Assembly (NCBI GenBank): GCA_036936605.1
Contig: JAUPFV010000003.1
Coordinates: 82,506,273 to 82,570,272 of the forward strand
Length of the DNA: 64,000 nucleotides
Reading direction: 5' to 3'
From: Limnanthes douglasii subsp. nivea
Taxonomy: Eukaryota; Streptophyta; Magnoliopsida; Brassicales; Limnanthaceae
In this document: one piece after another, positions 1 to 9,792 of the stretch
Layout: each line of letters starts with the position of its first letter
How positions within the stretch are numbered: position 1 is the stretch's first letter
Program-made: the position numbers and the translations under genes
Notes under the pieces: model-generated
Told to the model about the DNA's origin: nothing
Databases searched by the model: none
Seen by the model: the letters and a program-made list of their open reading frames with translations, nothing else

Positions 1-99
1 GCTAATCCATTTAAGTTTGAACATTGAATGAATGACTCTAATGCAACTATCAAAATTGGTTGTCTATCCTTCATTAAATAAAAAAAAAGCCTATTTACC

Positions 100-533
100 T
101 TAAATAGGTTGCTCCCAAGCCTGGTAGAATGAAGTTGAATACTGATGGATCCAGTATTCATAATAGTGACTCGAGTGGTGTTGTAATCTTCAGGGATAAC
201 TCTGGTGAGTTAATTCTTGGCTCCAACAATCTTTACGGAAATTTATCTCCTCACATTGCAAAAGCCAAAACTTTACTTGATAATCTTATAATATGCAAAA
301 AAAAAAGTTGGAAAAATGTTGATATTGAAACTGACAATGTAATTTTAGTGAATTTACTTGCAAATGGTAAGTTCATGTGGCCTTTGGCTCATCTTCTTTT
401 TATATGCAGAAAGTTAATTTCTGCTTCAATGTCTATTTCTTATATCTTCAGAGACCAAAACATGGCAGCCAATTGGCTAGCCAATTGGACTATGAAGTGT
501 AAAATGAAGTTGGAGTTGAAGAAGCTTTAAGTT
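100..533 (+). pseudogene. LINE C-terminal RNase H domain (3' end of a truncated L1-type LINE)
   Basis: An open frame of 133 codons (129-530) starts with KLNTDGSS, the usual opening of the plant LINE-associated RNase H domain (RVT_3 type). It continues with GVVIFRDNSGELI, a conserved acidic position in DIETDN, and ends with a degraded copy of the usual NxxADxLA segment (NMAANWLANW). The domain would cleave RNA in RNA:DNA hybrids during target-primed reverse transcription. Sequence just before the ATG (Pro/Gly codons at 108-128) fits the normal linker, so the ATG is internal rather than a real start. The endonuclease and RT are missing, so this is a 5'-truncated insertion or one cut by the window edge. 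Other plant RNase H-like proteins share this domain, but the long downstream tail and the other LINEs here favour a LINE. Confidence 0.8.
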
Positions 534-2520
534 CCTGCTCAGTTGAATGAAATAATTATTTTAGAGAGCTTGGGGTCTTTGCTACATTAGTAGCAATCCT
601 TAAACTCAAGCTCCTTTAGTTTTTCAAGTTAATTTTCTGTCTTTGGAGCTTCTTTTGTTAGTAGGAAGGTTTCCTAGCTTAAAATTTCACGTTTCTGCTG
701 AATTAGCTGTATCTAATTCCGTCTTTGTGTTAAGTCCATTGAGTCATGAATGAATCCTTCCCATAACCCCTTCTATTTGAGCTATAATTTTTGACTGATA
801 TGTCTTATGTCCTTCATTCGAATCTATGGGGCGAGCATCTCCTTTGTTCTGCATTATTTCCATCGAGAATATTAGTTTCTATTGATTCTGTCATTTCATT
901 TCAAAGGAAATATATTTTCGACTAAGAGTTCTGAAATTACTAGAAAATATTGGTAGTTGTGACAGCTGTTGAGTGACTTGATTTGCCAGATTGAATCCTA
1001 GTCTCTCCTGCAAGATTTTCATTAAATCTAGTTAGTGATAATTCTCAGTCATCATCCTTATTCTGTGTTCTGGATCGTCCAATCGGTCTGCTGGATAGAG
1101 ATTGATGGATCGTTTTGCTATGTAGAGATTGTTGAGATGGTGAAGTTTCTTCTTAATGTGCTGGCTGATCTGCAGAATTAATTATCCCTAAAATCGTCTA
1201 CTGTGTCCAACTCCCCTTTGATTTGAGATATCTTCTATGATGGATACTGTCTCTAGATCTTCATTCAGTTATCTAAGGAGAGCATCTATTTTGATACTGC
1301 ATTATTTCCTTGAACAATATTAGTTTCTCCTGATTCTGTAGTTTCTTTTCAAATGAATATATATTTTCATCCAAGAGTTCTAAAATTACCAAGAAATATT
1401 GGTAGCTGTGGCAGCGTTAAAGTGCCTTGATTTGCCAGATTGAATCCTGGGTTTTCTTGTAAGATTTTTATTTAAGCTTGTTAGAGATGATTCTCAGTCA
1501 TCAACCTAATTCTATGTTCTAGGGATATCCAATCCATTTGCTGGAGAGAGTTTGTTAAGTTGTTTTGGTGGTTAGTCTCCCGGTTCTATAGTTTCATTTC
1601 AAAGGAATCTATTCTTTCGACTAGGAGCTCTGAAATTTAAAGAAATACTGGTACTTTGTGGCAGTGCTGTTGAGTGGTTTGATCTTGCTTCATTATCTCT
1701 CGTGCAAGATTTTCATCAAAGCTAGTCAGTGATGATTCTCAGTCATCAACCTTCTTCTGTGTTCAGGATCTATCAATCGTTCTGCTGTATAGATATTGTT
1801 GAGATGGTGAAGTTTCTCTTAATGTGCTGGCAAATTTTCGTGATTAGCTAAACCTGAAATAGTATACTGTGTCCAGCTCCACTTTGATTTGAGTGATCTG
1901 AAATCGTATACTGTGTCCAGCTCCACTTTGATTTGAGTTATCTCCTCTGATTAAGCAAGTCTTCTCCTCCCGGTTAGGTTCTCTGGGGAGAGCTTCTCAC
2001 TGGATCCTGGTTTATTTCATTCAAAATTATTTATATCTTATGGTTCAGTAGTTTTCTTCAAAGTGTTCTTTATATTCGATTAGGGGTTTAGAACTAACCT
2101 GGGAAATGACAGTAGTTGTGACTGCGTTGTTGAATGTCTTGGTTTGCCAACATAAATCCTTGAATCTCCTACATAATTTCCTTCTGAGCTAGTTAGTGAT
2201 GAATTTCTTTAATCTAGCTTATTCTGTATTTAAGATCTACCGGTCTGAAGATCTTTGTATTTGATTTGGGGCTTTCAATCAAGACTATTTCTGATCTCAA
2301 TCTGTATTGCTAATCGAATTGTCGAAGAGATTTTCTAATTTCCAATCGTCTGGGCATCCCTCTCTTATTGTTGGTATGAGCCCACTATCGTTTTTGGAGC
2401 TAGAAAGTGTTAGCTAGGGTTAACTGAATATCTAACTGTTTTTTTATTCTTGTCTTTGTTTAAGATTAGTTAGGTTCTTGGGTCTTTAATCCTACATCTA
2501 ATTTGTATTATTTTGGCTCA
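534..2520 (+). repeat. LINE 3' tail with long degenerate tandem units
   Basis: This non-coding tail follows the RNase H frame. From about 870 it is built of tandem units. The marker ending in AAGAGTTCTGAAATTA-like sequence recurs near 923, 1372, 1620 and 2079 (spacing 449, 248, 459). The marker TTCTCAGTCATC recurs at 1042, 1491 and 1736 (449, 245). The array is therefore two units of about 450 bases with one internally shortened unit of about 247 between them. Units differ by scattered substitutions, so the array is not recent. It contains many stop codons in all frames. Confidence 0.7.
1855..1942. repeat. 44-bp direct duplication
   Basis: Two adjacent 44-base copies (1855-1898 and 1899-1942), each holding TATACTGTGTCCAGCTCCAC, differ at only a few positions. 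This is a recent local duplication inside the larger LINE-tail array. Confidence 0.85.
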
Positions 2521-2717
2521 ATTACAATTGTGAATGTGAAATTCAATATAATTTTTTTGTTTTAAAAATAATTATAATGTATATTATTATTATTATTATT
2601 TTTTTTTATAAAATATTAATACTATATATTACATTATAATTTCAATCATATTTAAATTTAAAATACGTATTTTAAAATGTAACATAAAAACTTCTTTAAT
2701 TGTAATTTGCCAATGTA
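2521..2717. other. AT-rich spacer, no gene seen
   Basis: Very AT-rich sequence with an ATT microsatellite near 2582-2600 and poly-T. No coding or structural feature is recognised. Confidence 0.6.
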
Positions 2718-2937
2718 TGAAATTTTTTAATATAATATTAAGTGAATTAAAAGGTTGGTAGTGTGTAAATTTATAGTTTTTATAAAATAAAGATTACAGT
2801 GAAAATTAAAACTTTACCGTTTAGAATATTAAAAGTTTAAATATAAAGTTTATTTTAACATTCAAATTAAACGTTGATCCAAATATAATACAAAATTATA
2901 ATATATTAAGTAAACTATTTAAAACGTATAAAAATTA
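2718..2937. repeat. AT-rich direct repeat, left copy
   Basis: About 220 bases that match 7992-8240 (for example TAGTTTTTATAAAATAAAGA in both) with scattered differences and a 12-18-base gap. The two copies bracket the duplicated Tat segment 2969-7990. Confidence 0.75.
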
Positions 2938-2968
2938 ATATTTGGAATTAATATTAAGTAAAATATTT

Positions 2969-3511
2969 GGACTGAAAAAGAATTTAGAAGGGCTGCAGGG
3001 AAGTGGCCAAGCTATTTGGAAGAAGTGTTGTGGGCATACCAGACTACTCCTGGGGCTGCTACACAAGAATCTCTGTTTGCCTTGGTGTATGGGATGATTT
3101 CAATTACTCCATAGAGGAAACTCCACTATCATACAGAGTCTACAATTATTCCGAACAGGCCAATGAATTGGCAATTAGAAGTCAGTTGGACTTGATAGAA
3201 GAAAGAAGAGTTAAGGCTCATCTTAGAGCCACCCATTAAGGCTTGATGAGAAAAAGATTTTCTTCCAAAGTTGAGGAGGGACTTTCAGTTTGGGGATAAA
3301 GTATTAAAATAAATTTTTATTGCATACTAAGGAGAAGCAATTCGGTAATCTGGCTCCGAACTGGGAAGGCCCTTATAAGATCTCTGAAAAACTTAAGCCT
3401 GGGACATATAGGCTTCAAAACAAAGATGGAAGAATCCTAAAGCACCTGTCGAATATTGAACACCTTCGGTTATATCTGGAAAGAAAGTTATGTAAATATT
3501 TACTTGTTTAA
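2969..3511 (+). pseudogene. Ty3/gypsy (Tat) integrase C-terminus, copy 1
   Basis: Read across three frames, this matches the integrase tail of element C (30300-30830): a WPSYLEEVLWAYQTTP-like stretch, then QLDLIEERRVKAHLRA, then LAPNWEGPYKI and a final IEHLRLYLE. In an active element the region binds DNA and helps insert the cDNA. A lost base near 3112 (TCCATAG where element C has TCCCATAG) shifts the frame; a small deletion after the ATH codons (3236) creates a stop; the tail runs past the usual stop. The same lesions are in copy 2. Dead fragment, catalytic core absent. Confidence 0.85.
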
Positions 3512-3547
3512 AACTCATGTAAATATTAAGGGGCATACTCTTTCCTA

Positions 3548-3563
3548 CCCCGGTGGCGCGGGG
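3548..3563 (+). other. GC-rich hairpin downstream of integrase, copy 1
   Basis: CCCCG-GTGGCG-CGGGG forms a 5-bp GC stem with a 6-base loop in AT-rich surroundings, followed by a TTTTGATGAGG-type segment. It is conserved at the same place in copy 2 and element C (where one pair becomes G-U). Confidence 0.6.
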
Positions 3564-4021
3564 AAGTTTTGATGAGGTGTCTGGTTTTTTTAATAAAATA
3601 CGATGCCTTCTTTAAATATTCAGAGTAATTTTGATTACAATTCCTTTAAAGTCTTCAATATAATACTAAGGATCTTCGACAGATCGGATTAATTTGGTTG
3701 AATGATGACCATTAAGTACATGTCATCGGATATTTTAAACATTCTCATCTTGAATAATTGTAAAGTAAAGAAGGTCTCTTAAAACATTAGCCATTAAAAT
3801 TGAAAGCAAGTATGAAACAAAGCAAAAAATGGGAAGGATAAACCAGTTCGGGTAAAAACCGGACAATAATATTAAAATACAAAAAATTCCTTGACCATCA
3901 AAGGACTTTAAGTTTAAGACTTGACGAGACTCAAACCGTCCACGATTACAAAAATGCCTTGGCCATCCAAGGACTTTAATAGTTCACAAAATAAAAAAAA
4001 TAAAAAAATAGTTAAAAAACC
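3564..4021. other. Convergent intergenic region of the Tat element with CCTTGG/CCAAGG hairpin pair, copy 1
   Basis: This non-coding stretch lies between integrase (plus) and the end of the antisense gene (minus). It contains a perfect hairpin CCTTGGCCATCCAAGG at 3957-3972 and a decayed version, CCTTGACCATCAAAGG, at 3889-3904, spaced 68 bases apart. Both are followed by ACTTTAA. Poly-A runs lie at 3984-4018. The segment would be the 3' untranslated region of both convergent transcripts. Confidence 0.55.
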
Positions 4022-6633
4022 TCAGGGCTTATTCCCTTCGGATGTTCCTGCATCATCTCCTTTCTTGGGGCTTTTGAGCTCGGCACTTGAACTCTCACCG
4101 GTGCCTTCTTCTTCATCAGTGGTGGAATCTATTACACTGCTATAACCATGTCTGTCACCTTCTACCATAGTGTGAAACGAGAGGTCTTCATACTCCACAT
4201 ATCACCATAAATCTCTGAGGGTTCTCTTTTGGAATTTCTGGTGGAAAAGTAGTATCATTTCAGATTTGACCTCTGCATCTCTTACTTCCAGGGAGTCTAT
4301 AACTTTGTTGGTGTACACATCAATCTTGGCCTAGATTGTATGTTCCTCCTCTTGCATCAAGTCCTATTTCTCCTTGTTTGCCTTGGATACAGTCTCTTTA
4401 AGGGAAGTATTTTCGTCGGACAGGGTCTGAATGATACCATCTTTGGTCTTCACTTCTTCCTTTGAGGTAGAGATATCCTTCTCCAAACCGGAGCACTTAG
4501 TTTGGAGCTCTTTGTTGGCTTTCTCCGAAGTGGCCAGCTTGGTTAACAAATCTTCCTTGCCCTTATTTAACTCTTCAAGTTCTTTTTTCAGTGCCTCAAT
4601 GCTCTGGTTAGCGTTGAGAAGGTTAGCTGACAAATTCTTCTTGTCTGTGTTGAGGGTATTGATGAGGGCGGACTGATTTTTCACATGCCTTTCCAAGTTG
4701 AGTACTGGTTGAATGTGGCCCAGAAGAGAATGAACCATTACATCATTCTCCCCGGAGACAGTATAGGATTTTCCATTGTAAGTCACCACATTAGAGGAGC
4801 TTGAAGGACGGTAGGGGCCGTCGAAGTCATCTTTCTCTGAATCGTTGAAATAAAGATCAATGTCTTGGAAGACACTAATGTCTACTCCATCAATCTCTCC
4901 TCCGGTACCTTCTCCGGATTGCAGTCCGGTGAGAATATTTTCTGCTAAGGTAGGATCAATTGGGTCTGCTGGAGGAAGAGACTCCGAAGGGTGAAGAATT
5001 ACTTCTTCCCGTAAGGTGACCTTTTTCTTCTTAGCAGTCCTCTCATCACTGCTTTCTCCCCTTTTCGGTCCTTTTTAGGAGGCCTTGTTGGATTTTGCGA
5101 TTCACTTGCCTCCTTAATATTCTCATCCTCAACCACCTTGAGAAAGGTAGCATCAATCCCACCTGGGTTTCCCGGACTGGTCTCTTCTGCAGCAACCTGA
5201 ACTGCCTCTGTTGCAGCCTTCTTCTTCTTTCTCTTTCCTTTCATCTTGCTAGGAGCTTTGGCTCTAGAGGGCAAGGCTAGTTTGTCGTCTTTCTCCTCTG
5301 TTCCCTTAAGGATGACAGCTGGGGGAGGCGGAGTGGTCAATTCTTTCCAGGTGAGATCCCTCCGGCCTGTGGTATTCAACAAATGAGATCTCACTAGATT
5401 TCCAGAAGTAAAACAGTTGTGGAAGGTCTTTCCCCAATGTTCTGCGGCCCATGCATTCAACTTCGCACAGGTAGTTTGCCCCTTCTCCGGATAATCGGTA
5501 TACTCCTTCGGTAATACTGACAAGAAAGAAATAAGTAATTCAGAATTGAAATATTTGTAAAAGTAAGAAAGGTAAAATGAAACATAAAATGGAAGACTTA
5601 CTTGTGTTCTTCCACCTACTAGTAAGCATGTTGGGGTTAGTATGGGCTTTGATTTTCCTTCCATTCTCCCACGACCCACTAATAAATAAAAACTGAGTTA
5701 TCCAGTTCTTCTCTGACTCTAACAGATCATTCACCACTTTGAAATTGTCTCCCATGTTGTGGTGGTATAATGGAATAAGATGATTTTTGCACAGGCCAGC
5801 CACAGCAGCAAATTGCTCCATATGAAGAGGAATGTCAGACAGCCTCGATGCCATTATGCAGGAAATGAGGGAATACCAGGCATTCGGACTTAACTGGCTT
5901 CGGCAAAGCTTAATCAAATGAAAATACATGACGATCTCTGGGTCTAAGGAGAATCTGAGCCCCCAGTTGAACAGCTCGGTGTAGAATACAATTTCATTGA
6001 TTTTGTAGTCCATCGGAGTCTCCGGTTTGACTGGTATCCTCACCTTTACTAATTCTGGGATCCCCAACTTAGTCTGGATCCGGCCCAGCTCGGTAGTATG
6101 AGTGTAAATGTAGTTTATTTTCTGCATGGCCAACAGATACTTTAGAGTGGCCTTCTGAAAGCAAGGTCCTACCTTGCCCTCTAAGCACTCTGGGAGATCT
6201 GGATGAGCCATTCCAACCTTTACTTTTCCTCTCCCTTTCCTGTCAGAGGCAGCATCACCAGTTTTTCTGGAGGTTTCTGTTTCAAATGGGGCCTCTTCGA
6301 CACTATCCTCCATCACCTATTCCATCATTGTGGAACGTTTGTCGGTTGTCGTGGATGGAAGAATGTCAGCTTATGGTTCTTTGGTCTGTCTGAATGGTTG
6401 AGCGCCGTTCTCTTTTAGAGGTCTGGCGTCCGGTTGGGGCTCAATTCCGGAGGATTTTGTTTGAGAAACGACTTTAGGTGCCTCTGATCCGGAGGTCCTA
6501 TCCCTACGGAGAGTGGAAGACCAGCAGCAATACGTCTTTCTCGTTCAACTTTCTTTGCCTTCTCTAATTTAGATAGGTTCAACCAGCCGCATTTTACAAG
6601 ATTGTTTCTAGCTGTGAACATAAAACTACCCAA
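4022..6633 (-). pseudogene. Tat antisense gene, copy 1 (internally deleted)
   Basis: The gene runs opposite to gag-pol. From the ATG at 6633 it encodes a basic N-terminus (FMFTARNNLVKCGWLNLS, then KKVERERRIAAGLP). A 361-base deletion at about 6501-6504 then removes the Ser/Lys-rich part. Next comes a domain with LFNWGLRF, LDPEIVMYFHL, an NAWYSL core and SWENGRKI, which resembles the 'putative gypsy-type transposon' family. After the intron (5517-5601) follow GRRDLTWKELTTPPPP, a Lys-rich linker, and a coiled coil of heptads at 4364-4700 (QSIEALKKELEEL). The C-terminal EDLPFHTM block lies near 4170-4200. Stops at about 4999 and 4364, plus the deletion, inactivate it. The role of this protein is unknown; being antisense to pol it cannot be part of the polyprotein. 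Confidence 0.75.
5517..5601 (-). other. Spliceosomal-type intron in the antisense gene, copy 1
   Basis: 85 nt on the minus strand, beginning GTAAGTC and ending TTTCTTTCTTGTCAG, with a pyrimidine-rich 3' part and several in-frame stops if read through on the protein frame. Removal joins codon phase 1 (A + TA) and brings ...RWKNT into frame with ...LPKEYTDY. The same intron sits at 13771-13855 and 32861-32938. Confidence 0.7.
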
Positions 6634-7050
6634 GAATGATTTTGAAAGAGAAGGTGAAAGCTCTGTAAAAGATTTGAAGAGTGATGAAGATAGTGAAACT
6701 GTAAAAGAAAACGGTTTATATATTAGTGAATAAAAAGCAACTGATACCTAGGAGAAGATGAAAAGATTCGAGCAATGATTGAAGACGGCGCTGACGTCTG
6801 AAATATTAAATGCAAAAGTTACTTTTTAGGCTTAGTGGGAGCGTCGATCTACGTAAAAACGGTTGGTAGGTCAAATCAAGATGCAATACGTGTCCCACGA
6901 TCCAAAGAAAAACTTTTAAAATTCTGAGAAGAAATTAGTCCGTACAAACCTCGAACCAAACACATGAATGGGCCGGAAAATATCATAACTGGCTAAAATA
7001 GTTTTTTACTCCTGCCAAAGATTTTTGACAAAGCCTAAAAAAGGGGCTAC
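6634..7050. other. Antisense-gene promoter region and 3' polypurine tract, copy 1
   Basis: No coding sequence. On the minus strand it holds the TATA box at 6715-6722, with the rest of a putative promoter upstream. Its right end is the plus-strand polypurine tract CTAAAAAAGGGGCTAC (about 7035-7050), which primes plus-strand DNA synthesis and directly precedes the LTR. Confidence 0.6.
6715..6722 (-). promoter_or_regulatory. TATA box of the antisense gene, copy 1
   Basis: TATATAAA followed by CC on the minus strand, 89 bases upstream of the antisense ATG at 6633. The spacing is kept in all four antisense genes of the window (89, 89, 98, 92), which supports a real start site about 30 bases downstream. 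Confidence 0.6.
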
Positions 7051-7427
7051 TGATGAGTCCGGATAAATCCACCACTTCTTGAGATATCCGGACATGGGTA
7101 ATTCGGACATAAACTGCCCACTGAACTATCCGGACATGACAAAAGTATTAAATAATTAAACACCTTTTGACTAAGCTAGGTGCTAATTAGCTTATTAAGT
7201 AAATGGGTCCTTTAAACTTGATTCGGTTTCATAACTTGACCCGAAAGCCCATGGGTCCATAATTAAGGCTATAAATACCCTAACTACTTTCATTAATGGG
7301 AGTAATGAACATTTAATACAACCAGGCAGCTTAAATCTCCCACTACAAAACACCCAAACATTTAATACTCTTAAAACATTCCAAAACACTTGACAAAATT
7401 ACCCTCAATGTAAAATAAACCACACCA
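7051..7427 (+). mobile_element. 3' LTR, Tat element copy 1
   Basis: 377 bases starting TGATGAGTCC and ending CCACACCA, directly after the polypurine tract. A sense TATA box, TATAAATA, lies at 7270-7277. The U3 part carries three T(C/T)CGGACAT motifs at 7087, 7102 and 7129. It has the same length as the copy-2 LTR. Confidence 0.9.
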
Positions 7428-7990
7428 ATCATAATGTATCATTTCCTCATCTTTTCTTTTCTCTTAGCTCTTCTTTTTTATTTTTTCTAGTCCGTCATCA
7501 TTCACTTCATCGTTCAACGAACATTGTTTATAGTTAAATATTATGTGGTTCATTATAATATATCTTTATTTATCATCAAGTTGCACCCCCTCTTATCTAT
7601 CTTATCCTATTAATGTTATCTCGTATATAAGAGAATATACCATATTAAGGCGATATACCCTTATCAGGGATCTTTCTCGTCATTGAAAATTTTATACTAA
7701 TTATATAGACTAATTCATTTAAATAAGTATACGAGGTAAGGTTAATCATTCCTTTAACCAATTCAAGTTTCCTTTTAATTCATAGCACTATAGTTTTGTT
7801 TGTAACTTCTACCCGACCATTAACTTGAGGGTAATATGAGGTAGAAAAATATTGATGTAGCCCTTATTTTCTAGAGAAAACCGTGACCAAATTATTCTTA
7901 AACCATGGACCATTATCCGTCATCAATATTAGAGGTACCAAAGACCTAGTAAAAAATATTACTTTTCAAAAACTCATAAACTTGTTGTGC
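7428..7990 (-). pseudogene. Older gypsy integrase relic (flank of copy 1)
   Basis: Read on the minus strand, this gives LILMTDNGPWFKNN, then YYPQVNGRVEVTNKTI, which are the second catalytic Asp and the catalytic Glu regions of a gypsy integrase. Frameshifts and stops break it. It is a copy of 16044-16606, where the relic continues further upstream. The Tat element had therefore inserted into this older integrase before the duplication. Confidence 0.7.
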
Positions 7991-7991
7991 T

Positions 7992-8240
7992 TGAAATTTT
8001 CGAATATAAAATTTAGTGAATTAAAGGGTTGGCAGTGTATAAATTTATAGTTTTTATAAAATAAAGATTACAGTGAAAATTAAAACTTTACCGTTTTGAA
8101 TATTAAGAGTTTAAATATAAAGTTTATTTTAACATTCAAATTAAACGATAAATTTATTATTGTAATTGATCCGAATATAATACAAAATTATAAAAAAATT
8201 ATAATATATTAAGCAAACTATTTAAAACGTATAAAAATTA
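7992..8240. repeat. AT-rich direct repeat, right copy
   Basis: Matches 2718-2937 from TGAAATTTT to CGTATAAAAATTA. Divergence between the two copies (several substitutions and indels) is clearly greater than between the Tat segments they border, so the repeats are older than the duplication. Confidence 0.75.
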
Positions 8241-8296
8241 TTTTATAATTAGTATGCATATGTTAAGTTAACTTTAGACATATAATGAATGAGAGA

Positions 8297-9006
8297 TTTT
8301 TTTTATCGGTAAAAAATGCATTATGTAAATATAAAAATTGTACATACAGATACATGAGGCATACTCTGAGAAGAGGCATTAAGAGCCCAAAAAGAATGTA
8401 GTAAGAAGGTAAGTAAGCCATAATCTAACTCAAACTAAAATAAGAACGAGTAAGTGAAAGTACAGAAAAACCAACAGCGTCAACGTAACAAAATATGGAG
8501 ATGAAAAAATATATGAGCAAAGCAGTAGACGAACGAGTGTGGATGATTGCAGGTGTCCAAACACGAACAAACAAAGCAAAGCGAGGAAGAAACGACCGTT
8601 ATGATCAAAGAGGCAAATAGCAGTGCTGAAAGCAAACAAAGATAATATACCAGAAGGCAAGAAGGCTGCTCCAATCAAACACAAAACAAAAATAAGTTAG
8701 ATAATTTATAGGACTAGATTGATCAGACAATCTTGGTACCAAGGAATCTAAAACGGAGGTCAGAAAGCATGCGATAAGATACGGCAGAGGCGAAGGATGA
8801 AGAGGATCTAATTTTTTTAGCATTCCTCTCACACCAAATATGGTAGACAACTGCGTCAAAGCAGACACGCCAAATATACCATAAACTAGATGAAGGAAAG
8901 TTGGACGCCTCATGGATCCAAGAGATCCAATTGTGAATGTGTCTAAAAGAAAAACCAAGCTTGGAGCTTGCGAAATCTTAAATGCTCTAAGTGTGATTAC
9001 AATCAT
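8297..9006 (-). pseudogene. LINE 3' end (zf-RVT and C-terminal region)
   Basis: The minus strand encodes decayed LINE C-terminal sequence: a SWIHEAS/WI-type stretch and GVSALTQLSTIFGVRGMLKKL near 8800-8900, then ACFLTSVLDSLVPRL, which aligns with AVSHRMLSDLKLKFLGTKV of the LINE at 20034-20300. The 3' untranslated part (8330-8460; plus strand reads TACATGAGGCATACTCTGAG) also matches 19780-19830. T8 on the plus strand at 8297-8304 fits a short poly(A) tail. It is a 5'-truncated copy of the same family as 19730-21240. Confidence 0.6.
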
Positions 9007-9605
9007 AGAGGATTACGATTTGATTTATATATTAATTGATTTATTACTTGCTACTGTAATAATAATTACGATTTGATTTATATATTAATTGAAGTGAATC
9101 ATTACTATATTAAAACTCACAACAAAACCCATTTAATTATACATTAATCTTTACCACAAATGCTCGTTTTTATCATTAACTTAATTATACATTTCATATT
9201 TACCGCAAATGTCCATTTTTCTCATTCACTTAATTATACATTTTTTTCTATACTTAATTTATATTTTAAACAATCCACAATTCTTCATGTTCATGATGGA
9301 CTCTCCGACTATAGAGACCCTAACTCTTATTTGACTCTTAAACAATACTAATTTGTTATAGTAAATGACCATCTCTCCAAGTATACTTTAGCCCAACTGG
9401 TACTCAATATTTCAAATTTATTATTTTAATTAAACTTACTACAACATGCCTGAATATCCTAAATTACACATGATGAGATATTCTAATTTAGGATTTCCTT
9501 ATTTTTTTTATTATCTTATTTTAAATATTTCTTTTTTTAGTCAATTATATGATTATGAATGTGTTAACATGCACATGTTCTACGTAGCATCTCAGTTGTT
9601 GTCTT
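9007..9605. repeat. AT-rich spacer with short direct repeats
   Basis: No gene is seen. A 28-base direct repeat (starts ATTACGATTTGATTTATATA) lies at 9012-9039 and 9065-9092. A 48/49-base tandem repeat beginning TTAATTATACATT and containing TTTACC(A/G)CAAATG covers 9133-9246 (2.3 units). The rest is low-complexity AT sequence. Confidence 0.65.
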
Positions 9606-9792
9606 TGTTAAAAACAAAGAGAGAAGTAGCCGCAGAAAGCGGCTAGGGTTTTGTGTTTATTATAAAATGTTCCCTTTTGTTTTATTGATGCATTAGAGAT
9701 GTAATTCAAGAATTGACCAATAGTAAGACTCTCAATATATAGAGAACTTAGAGGCCTATACAAGGAAACTTAATACACTGAATATTCTAACA
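9606..9792 (-). mobile_element. Short copia 3' LTR (Ale-like)
   Basis: On the minus strand it starts TGTTAGAATATTCAG and ends TTTTTAACA, giving perfect TGTTA/TAACA ends and a length of 187 bases. It is preceded on that strand by the polypurine tract ACTTGAGGGGGG (9793-9806). The outer (left) border is inferred from the inverted ends only. Confidence 0.65.

Larger units (their letters stand above)
2969..7990 (+). mobile_element. Duplicated segment, copy 1: 3' half of a Tat-type gypsy element plus flank
   Basis: This 5,022-base block matches 11221-16606 nearly base for base, apart from a 361-base deletion and about 1-2% substitutions. It holds the end of integrase, the antisense gene, the 3' LTR and 563 bases of DNA beyond the LTR. 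Because it includes flanking DNA and the same frameshifts as copy 2, it arose by DNA duplication and not by a second transposition. Confidence 0.9.

Noticed and set aside
3984..4018. Poly-A run taken as a LINE or SINE tail
   Set aside because: It lies inside the Tat intergenic region and is present at the same place in copy 2.
4431..4676. Plus-strand frames over the antisense gene (also 5095-5280, 12686-12967, 14041-14238 and similar)
   Set aside because: They are shadows of the minus-strand antisense gene. Conserved blocks are in the minus frame.
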